From Aquatica leii (taxonomy: Eukaryota; Arthropoda; Insecta; Coleoptera; Lampyridae): a DNA stretch of 64,000 bases. Positions 56,775 to 64,000 of the stretch are shown here, in pieces. The DNA lies in the NCBI GenBank assembly GCA_035610365.1, contig CM069435.1, positions 67,205,389 through 67,269,388 on the forward strand, given 5' to 3'. The notes under the pieces are model-generated. The model ran no database searches. It was not told where the DNA came from and was given only the letters and a program-made list of their open reading frames with translations. The translations under genes and the position numbers were made by a program. Each line of letters begins with the position of its first letter. The stretch's first letter is position 1.

Positions 56775-56779
56775 TATGA
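56727..56779 (-). ncRNA. Hammerhead ribozyme, second copy, weakened
   Basis: Same orientation as the first. CUGAUGA, GAAA, stem III and GUC are intact, and the inner stem I still pairs over about five pairs. Stem II has one mismatch (GCCC opposite AGGC), and the outer stem I partner CACUC is lost because of the inverted junction. Cleavage would fall between 56740 and 56739, exactly 343 bases from the first site. Confidence 0.75.
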
Positions 56780-56909
56780 GATGGCTTTGCCATCAAACAC
56801 TTTTGAATGGTAACTTCGTTGTATTTAATTATAAAGCTATAAGGGGCGTTAATGCAATTGTGGGAACAACATTAGAGTGTATCTCCTACTACTGATGAGC
56901 CCCAAAAGG
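56775..56909. repeat. Inverted repeat arm 2
   Basis: Inverse complement of 56411-56550. On the plus strand it carries the 5' half of a hammerhead. Confidence 0.9.
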
Positions 56910-56914
56910 GGGCA
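56875..56914 (+). ncRNA. Hammerhead half-motif, truncated
   Basis: The plus strand has the stem I strand CUACUA, CUGAUGAG and stem II (CCCC, AAAA, GGGG), but GAAA, stem III and the GUC site are replaced by GCATTCACG. It cannot cut alone. Confidence 0.75.
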
Positions 56915-56954
56915 TTCACGCATAACATTTAACCTAGGTCTGTGTTAGAAAATG

Positions 56955-57072
56955 TTTACTAGTTTTAGCGCCTTTTTAATTTAGTGTAAGATTAACACAC
57001 CAAAGTTTGCTACCTGCTTGCCGATACAACTGGGTTAACCGCCAGCAATAAAGCTGCGGGAAAATTTTCAAA
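56955..57072 (+). repeat. LTR tail right of insertion
   Basis: TTAGCGCCTTTTTAATTTAG and GCTTGCCGATACAACTGGGT match 53738-53810. Followed by a primer-site-like TTTGACGCTTAACTATC. Confidence 0.7.
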
Positions 57073-57398
57073 ACAAAATTTGACGCTTAACTATCTAAGA
57101 GTTGATTTTGTGAATGCGGTTCTAAGTTCTTCTATTGTTCTTGATTCTTTTACCTTAATTGTCTTTAGGTGGGTTCGACTTACTCACATTTTTGCTTTGT
57201 TTCTTTTTTGCTGTTGTAGGACCTGTGTTTGTAGGTTGTTGTCTTCTATTGCTTTTTAGTAGTACGTTGACTAATTTTGCAGTAGTTATCCATTTACTTT
57301 TAGTTTAATTTGATTTCCAATCAGACAATTGTTGGTGGACTTGTGCTTTCGGTTACTACTTTGATTAGTTTGGTGTTTAAAATGTAATTGTTTTAAAT

Positions 57399-58000
57399 AT
57401 GTATTTTTCAGACGAAGATCCATCACTTCTTACTTTCTCAGAATCTAATTTCAAAAAAAATCTAATTTTTACATATGGAATTTCTTCTTCGAATTGAAGA
57501 ATTGTGTTTGTCTTGTGGCGTTTCACAGCATCAACCTTTTCTCTCAGCTTTTGAAGTTTTGTGTGGTAAAGATCTTCTTGGTTTTAGGACGAACCAAAGT
57601 TCTTTTCGTTCTTGGAAAGATGTTGCTGTTCTGTTGAAATCGGATTTTTTTCCTGTAGATTATGACGATTGTTTAATGGGAACAATTAGTAGGCCTACAA
57701 TGAGAGCTAACAAATCTATGTAGGTTACCACTATGCGGTATCTTTATTTACAATTGTTAGAACCGGTCTCGGACCAAATGCAACTCAAAATTGTGCGTTG
57801 TAATCCAACTTTTTATCAGTCAGTACTTACGTTAATACCGATTTCTACGTTTGTTAAATTAATGACGTATGGAAAACAGCTTGTTCAATCAAAGGCTTCC
57901 ATAAGCAAGTATAATCCCACGCTTTTTAAAATCCGATTGCATGTCTTCTTGATGTTTCTTCAATTTATTCTTCTGTATTTACTGCTAATTCTAATACTCT
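57399..58000 (+). pseudogene. Gypsy gag fragment, copy B
   Basis: ATG at 57399 opens YFSDEDPSLLTFSESN. After a small deletion and shift, 57475-57723 reads EFLLRIEELCLSCGVSQHQ, SFRSWKDVAVLLKSDFF and DYDDCLMG, colinear with the young gag from LTEFLMRVDELCLSRGVS onward. A TAG at 57721-57723 interrupts it; then MRYLYLQLLEPVSDQMQLK and LMTYGKQLV complete the domain. The frame is longer past the point where the young element's gag stops, which bears on whether that stop is natural. Confidence 0.75.
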
Positions 58001-58002
58001 AG

Positions 58003-59654
58003 TTTGTTGTAGTTTTAAAGGAGCTAAACCTTTACGTTTGGTTCTTTTTGTTTCTGTTTTGTAGATTGGTTGATCTTCGGACCAATAGTATATCCAGTTA
58101 CTGGACAAAATTTTATTGTCGCCTCAACGATTTTTCTGTTGATTATTGGTCTACTGGTTTCTATGCAAACGAGTACGAACAATAAACCGTTGCAGAAGCT
58201 AGTAGTTTCAAACGACCAACGTAAACCCATTATTCACCACCGTCACGTATATTTGACTTTTGGTTATCTGTAGTGTTACCAAGACGTTATTGCTTCTTTG
58301 GCGCCACTTATATTAGATTTATATGAGACTTAAAGTGGCGGAAAACATTTGTTACTGTCTGATTTATCGATCACAGAAAGCGCTTGGTTCAGATCGAATA
58401 TGCGATTGTGTTATTGCTAATTTTTTATCGTTTACTCATTTTGGTCTAGCTCAAAGAAATGCAAATCTTTCTAAAGTTTGTCGTCGTTCTAAAGATGCTA
58501 AAACTAATTTTTTCTTGTCAACAGCTATTCGTTTTGATGTTTTTAATTGTGCTTTGTCTTCTGTTTCTTATCTGTCTCATCTCTTTTACCGACGTCGTAA
58601 ATGCCGACTTTTGGTTATTGTGTTGGATCTCTCTCTTAGATTTTGTGATTTGGTTTTTTAACTATGTTGGCGGTATTTTGTTAGTTATAGCATGAACGCT
58701 ACCCAATTGTTTTTTCTATTTTACTGTACTAAATTTCCTTTTTTTTGCTTAAGTTTCGAGTATATTTCTTCTACATCTTGTCTTATCTTTCTCCGTCTGT
58801 CTTTTTTCTTTCTTTCTGTTTTTCTTGTTTTTTTTCGTTTGCTTCTTAAGGTTTGCATTTAGGGCAATTTCTATTTTGTTTTTTATTTTTTTTTGTCTTG
58901 GTTAGTTGCTTAAATACTTCCTTTCGTTTTTTTTAGTAACTTGTTTCTTTAGTGTTCACTGCAACTAAGTTTCTTTTTTTTGTCTTAGTTACTTCTTTTG
59001 CTTGATTGACTTTTGTGAGTTTTTGCTTCTGCTTAGTCGGCATATTTGATGTTGTCAGTCACTGTTAGAGTATTTCTTTATTTGGATTTTTTTGCTCTTA
59101 GAATATTTTAATCCTTTTTTGGCATTTAAATTTGACATTCTAACACGAGCACTGACTAACGATGAAATAAAGTTTCGTATATTTTTTTCTTTATTTCCTT
59201 TTCTTTCTTTTTTTTCGGTTCTGTTTAGGGTTACGCAGCTTAGATTTTGCTTGGATTGGTGCACTTATTTAGTTTCTAAGTTTTTAAAATTTTGTAGTTG
59301 TGACTTTGAAATTGTTGATTTTTTTCCTCTGCTTTTTAGGTAGTCTTATGTCAACTTGAATCAGAATCGACTTTTTGCTTAAGATTTTTTTGTTCGATTT
59401 TTTTTATTTCGATCTATAGGATACTCTTTGGGTTTTTTAGGTGGAAGAATTATATATTATTTGTTGACCATTTTTTGGGCTTCTGGCTTTTTTTTTATTC
59501 TTTTTTTTACTTTACATAGCTTCATTTAAAATCTGATTTTCATTTCTTGAGTTTAGTTAGTTTTGGGACCTTTTAATAAAGGTAAGATTTGTATTTATCG
59601 GTTAGAGTTTCATGGAATGTTAGGGCGTTGTTCTTAACCTTAATATTTTAATTT
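58003..59654 (+). other. Decayed 3' region of old gypsy copy
   Basis: T-rich, with a possible scrap of the pol C-terminus at 58560-58600 (a run of arginine codons followed by AAATGCCGACTT, compare the PRRRKRRKLR tail of the young pol). Otherwise there is no recognisable domain; the open frame 58323-58661 is not supported. Confidence 0.4.
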
Positions 59655-59752
59655 GTTGTAGAATTAGCACACCGAAACTTGCGATCCGCTTGCCGATACA
59701 ACTAAGTTAGTAACCGACAATTAATTCCAGAAAATTCTTGTAACACAAAATT
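59655..59752 (+). repeat. Third old gypsy LTR tail
   Basis: GCACACCGAAACTTGCGATC, then TTGCCGATACAACTAAG, ending TTCTTGTAACAC: the right end of the same LTR family. Confidence 0.7.
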
Positions 59753-62700
59753 AACAGTCATGTGTATGATTTCTTGTTTACGTCATATCATAAAAATACC
59801 AAAACGGAACAAATTTTTCGTATGTTTAAACTACAAACGAAGATTCTTTTCGCATCTTCAACACACTTAACCATACGGAATGTATGTTTTGTTTTGATAT
59901 CCAAGTTTTATTTTGAAACAGACAAAGTAAACTTTTTATGTATGTGTTTTATAAACAAAACGCATCAGTAAGATCTAAGTAATCACTTAAAAAATGATAA
60001 ACTAAATTTTACATAAAAAACGATACTTATTATTAATGAAACTGATTTCATAAACGTTTAACAATTAATTAATAGTTTAAAAATTTACGTGCGAAATTGT
60101 AAATTATAAATTTTATTAGCATTCAAATAAAATTATTATTAGTATGTGTAAGTAAACAATCAATCAATAAATTTAATAAAAATAATTTTATGTGCCATAA
60201 AAAAAAGAATTAGCTGAAAAGTGCATATGTGATATCAAGAACACATCTGTTACATTTGTGTAATGGATTTTCATTACCAAACACTGCTACTAACATTAAC
60301 TTTGTTAAAGCTTTTATATATATATTTACTATAAAAACATTAAAACTATTTTTAGAAACTTAATTTTTAACTAGCTTTTGTTGTACAAAACTGTAATTTA
60401 AAATGTTACTATTAAATAAATGACTGACGTAAAGATAAGCAATTTTATGGTTTAAGTGGCAGTACTAATTTTTTAACATTTATTATTTAGAAATTCTATA
60501 TATTTTAAACTGATTATTTTTTTAATGTTTAATCATATATGTTTTTATTTTTTTATTACTTAATTTTTTTGGTTTATTTAGACGTATGAAAAACTAAAAT
60601 ACATTTTTTGCTACAGTTAGTTATCTAGGTAGCTGTTGAAGTCTTATGCTTTGCTGCATAAAGATTCTTGTTTAAATAAATTGATAACAGTAACAGTTTT
60701 TGCAAGTTAATTATTTTTTAGAAAGTAATTTTGTAGTTACGTAGAGATTCCATATGTACAGTCTTTGACAAATGTAATGTCCATCAGACACATAGGCAAC
60801 CAAAGTATCACATTCACGATCGTAACCAAAGATTTATAAATAACAAGGACGGTTGTTGCGTTGCGCTAATTTGAAAAGGTAGTTTTGTTAACTGACAAAA
60901 GTGGTTCACAATAGTAACTCTGATAAGGTGGAACTTGTATTACTTCTTCGTGACGTAGCATAGTAGATATATTTACAAACATTAAAAAACGAGATATTAC
61001 GTGTATTAGACCAAGAATCTATTAACAATTCAATTCAAAAACGCAAATATTAAATTGCTCAACGGGCGACAATATTACAATAATTATATATTATAAATTA
61101 CACAAGTCTATTGTATAATTAGTAAGAAAAATAGATAGCTTGTTTTTAATACCATACAATTCCGTTTTAAACGCCAATTGTGAATTTTGTATTTTTGAGA
61201 ATAGATTAAAGGCGCATTTATATTTACTTTCCTTTAAATACGGTTTCGAACAAAATAGATTGTAAACGGTTTCTACCTATTCACATTACCCTTTTGAGCT
61301 AAACAGCCTAGATTCTATATCAAACATTTAAATTAATCAAAACGAAAAAAAAGTAGTTTGATTTTGAACTAAAAAAATTTAAATTTTGTGTGTGGTAATA
61401 TTATTTTGTTAAAAAACAGAAATAGCTAGGAGCGTTACCAATACTGCAACCAAAGCCACTGGTTGAACGCTAATGTATTACACCAATTTTTAATTTTGTA
61501 TAGATTTTTCTAGTTTTAAGGTATTTACTCACTTGGGACACTGATTCATGCAATTTAAACAGAATGGTCAATTCATTCAAAAGCAGATTTACATGTTATA
61601 AATTTACTTTATTATATAAAGGAATTAGATAGACACATTACCAATAATGACCAAAAATAGAAGACTTTATTCTTAATAACTCTCAAAATAAAATATTATA
61701 TTCTTCATCTTTGTCTGTTTACTATATTTAAAACAGTTTTATTCCTCATTTGTTTTTAATTACGTTGGACTAAAAATTGTGACGTTAAAGCAGTCAACTT
61801 TAAGTTACATAAAGGTTTGAAATTTGAACAGTGGTTTCTTCACACAGTGTAATTATTTATTACGCGAAGTTACTAACATATTTTTTTTATTTTAAAAGCA
61901 ATAAGTACAATTTATAGTTATGCAAGGCATTGAGATGATTAAGATATACAAATAGATGTTTGCGCATAAAAATAATTTATCACATAAACGACAATCGACT
62001 TAAGAATAAATATGTAATCGTTTTATTAAAATACATCGCAGCAAAAAAGAGAAACATAATGTAAAGAAAAAATAATAATTTAACTAAGATGAATAAACTA
62101 CGTAAAGTGAACTTACAGAAAAAATGTTTCTGCAGGAATGAAAGGTAATATGAACAATATATGCAATATAACATGTAACCATATTTAAGTTATACTAAAA
62201 ATTACAACTTATTTATAAAATATACAATTCGTAATATGAAAGTTGATTGAATTCCCTATTGCACTAAATTGTAGAAATGACTTAAACTGAAGATAAGAAA
62301 TAAACTGACAAATGTCACCAACCTCTCACATAATTGGCTAATTGAAGATCGAAATATTAACATGCAGTCACTAATTTGGCCTGAAAAATGCCATCCTTTG
62401 GCTTAAATATATTATGGCTAAATTGTAACAATTTAGGTAGTTAAAGATAACAGATGAAAGTTACATAATTGTGGTGTATAAATATAATCAAGTTACTTTT
62501 CATATAAGAGAAGATAATTGAATGTAATATCGATAAGCTGGTTATGAAACGTTTAAAACAAACTACAAGTTTACGTTTATCAATGATACTCCATACATAA
62601 CATTAATAGTTTATGGAAGATTGAAATAGTATGGAAATGAGATAATCAAAATATTTTAATTACAGATACATCATACCGCGATTTGATAATCAATGTGAAA

Positions 62701-63069
62701 GTAATTGGCACGACATGGTCGTGGTCCCGCGATTTGTAGTTAATTCATATATTTAGTTATAAAACTGATCTAAACAGAGAAATTAGCATCAAAAAAATTT
62801 ACGTGTAAAGTATTAATCAGAATATGAATGTAACTCATTTATATTTTGGTTAATAAGAATTAATTTATTATTGTTTTATTACATATCAATTATCTATGGA
62901 TATGTAATATAAATGTAAGTAACAATATAACTATCTATGCAAAGAGAAAGGCAAATTAAACAAAAAATTAATGATTAACACCCTAACATTAAAAATTAAA
63001 CATAATATTAATGTGTTAATTTTTTGTTTAAGTTGAACAAGGAAAAGTAATAAAGGCTAATTAATATTT
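59753..63069. other. AT-rich spacer, no gene seen
   Basis: No domain, repeat pair or RNA motif recognised in 3.3 kb; short frames (59762-59971, 61980-62174) look like chance. Confidence 0.5.
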
Positions 63070-64000
63070 TGTGTAGTATCAATCGGATTCAATACAAGCT
63101 TGAATGCGAGCAGGCATGTATTTACCAATCTTATTATTACCAATATTATTCAGGTGTAGAGTATTCCAAGTACGCATAATATTTGCGAGAAGTTGGTCTA
63201 TATTTCAAATCATGATGTTATTTTCCCATTCACGCACAGCAGCTGTACAGAGATTTTTGATGGGGTTAAGATCTGGAGACCGGGCTGGCCACTCTATGAC
63301 GTGTATGTCTGGATGTTGTTCGAACCATTCTCGAACTATTCGTCTTCGATGAATAGGAGAGTTGCCTTGAACGAAAACTACTTCGCCTTCTGGATAAATT
63401 GCCCTAACCGATGGTAACATAACATCTTCTAGTATGGACACATATTCCTCAGACGGAAACCTGAGTTTACTTGGACAAGCTCCCCCGGACATGCTTGGCT
63501 CATCCAGCTCCAATAACCTGTACTTATACGTCTAATGCGTTTTATGGGTTGGATATTTTCAAAATTGTATCTGGTACTATTCGCTCTCCACAGTGTTTTT
63601 TGGAAATCTTCTGAAGAGCAAAATGTTTTTTCGTCACTAAAAATTACAAGCTGCCAATTTCGTCTTGCGTTGGCTTGACAAAATTGTGCTCGACGTCGGA
63701 CATGTTCTTTCGTTATCAGTGGCTTTCTGGCAGGAATGCGACTGTGAATTTCAATACTGTGTAATTTCCTAACCTTAGTCCTGATATTTCCAAGTAAGCT
63801 GTAGATTATCTCTAATCATGGTAGACGTGCAAAATGGTCTTTCTGCGCAACATTGCCTTATGTTGTTCTCGTTATTATGGTTTAAAATCCGGCGTCAGTA
63901 CGTTTTCTCGTTTGTAAGAGACGATTATTTTCGGCTCTCTTTTGTTCCCTTCGGATCCATCTCCAAACTTGCGTTGACTACAAAAAATAAGGGAGTCGTA
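63070..64000 (-). pseudogene. Tc1/mariner transposase, dead, cut by window edge
   Basis: DDE transposase of cut-and-paste elements, read from the right edge leftwards. FSDEKTF (first catalytic Asp, codon 63633-63635) is present in one frame. The C-terminal half (63205-63513) is in another, with LPSVRAIYPEGEVVFVQGNS, IVREWFEQHPDIHVIEWPAR and SPDLNPIKNLCTAAVREWEN. In the family the second Asp lies in a (D)NSPIH motif; here that codon (63364-63366) is Gly. The third acidic residue in NPIENLW is Lys here (63256-63258). So two of three catalytic residues are lost, besides the frameshift and stops. The N-terminal DNA-binding part is degraded or beyond 64000. Terminal repeats were not found. Confidence 0.85.

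Larger units (their letters stand above)
54451..56954. other. 2.5 kb insertion inside an old LTR
   Basis: LTR homology stops at 54450 and resumes at 56955, with about 120 bases of LTR missing at the site. The insert has no long ORF. It contains a foldback repeat (55082-55372) and the hammerhead cluster (56233-56914). It may be more than one insertion. Confidence 0.6.
53027..59752 (+). mobile_element. Old gypsy relatives in partial tandem, interrupted
   Basis: LTR (53027-53838), primer site, leader and gag start (54106-54215). Then comes another LTR piece (54240-54450), an insertion of about 2.5 kb, and that LTR's tail (56955-57072), followed by a second leader and a longer gag piece (57399-58000), a decayed 3' region, and a third LTR tail ending near 59752. 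All parts match the young gypsy element or one another, at low identity. Most of pol is missing. Confidence 0.7.

Noticed and set aside
56698..56895. 65-codon open frame
   Set aside because: Lies across the ribozyme and the inverted repeat; it is not protein-coding.
63104..63417. Plus-strand frames at the right edge
   Set aside because: Antisense shadows of the Tc1/mariner transposase.
1..64000. CRISPR arrays, bacterial operons, tRNA and rRNA genes
   Set aside because: No regularly spaced repeats, operon structure or cloverleaf boxes were seen; tRNA-like strings occur only as primer-binding sites.

Overview
The window looks like arthropod, most likely insect, nuclear DNA. It is strongly AT-rich and carries no recognisable host gene. 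It does hold eukaryotic transposable elements of almost every class found in insects: Ty3/gypsy, Ty1/copia and BEL/Pao LTR elements, Jockey-like and other LINEs, a CR1/Jockey-group LINE, a Crypton-like tyrosine recombinase remnant, a Tc1/mariner transposase, foldback DNA, and hammerhead-ribozyme repeats of the kind known from Penelope-like elements. The order of insect cannot be fixed from the sequence alone.

Layout. 676-10699 is a young gypsy element with 1478-base LTRs that are almost identical and a 4-base target duplication. 11403-11860 is a decayed Crypton-type recombinase. 12030-13282 and 14376-15930 are old LTRs related to the gypsy family. 18300-22790 holds two decayed LINEs on the minus strand, lying end to end. 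27190-35400 is a decayed plus-strand LINE split by a minus-strand copia element (28303-32604); removing the copia element and one copy of its 5-base duplication restores the LINE reading frame. 35940-37042 is a BEL integrase remnant. 38198-47841 is a young BEL/Pao element on the minus strand with identical 200-base LTRs; inside its pol gene sits a nearly intact two-ORF LINE (about 40577-44460). 48458-51690 is an old plus-strand BEL element. 53027-59752 is an old gypsy relative in at least two partial tandem copies. One of its LTRs is interrupted by about 2.5 kb holding a foldback repeat and a cluster of hammerhead ribozymes. A Tc1/mariner pseudogene runs off the right edge.

How the parts relate. 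The genes serve only the elements that carry them: gag and zinc knuckles package RNA, protease, RT and RNase H copy it, and integrase inserts it, while the LINE endonuclease and RT do target-primed copying. Most copies are broken. The nested LINE ORFs (43460-44455 and 40698-43466) are the best preserved; the gypsy and BEL elements look recently inserted but carry a few disabling changes.

The most notable signal is at 56384-56914. One complete hammerhead ribozyme is on the minus strand, a second with a weakened stem II lies exactly 343 bases away in the same orientation, and a half-motif lies in inverted orientation. A minus-strand transcript would be expected to cut itself into a 343-nt monomer.
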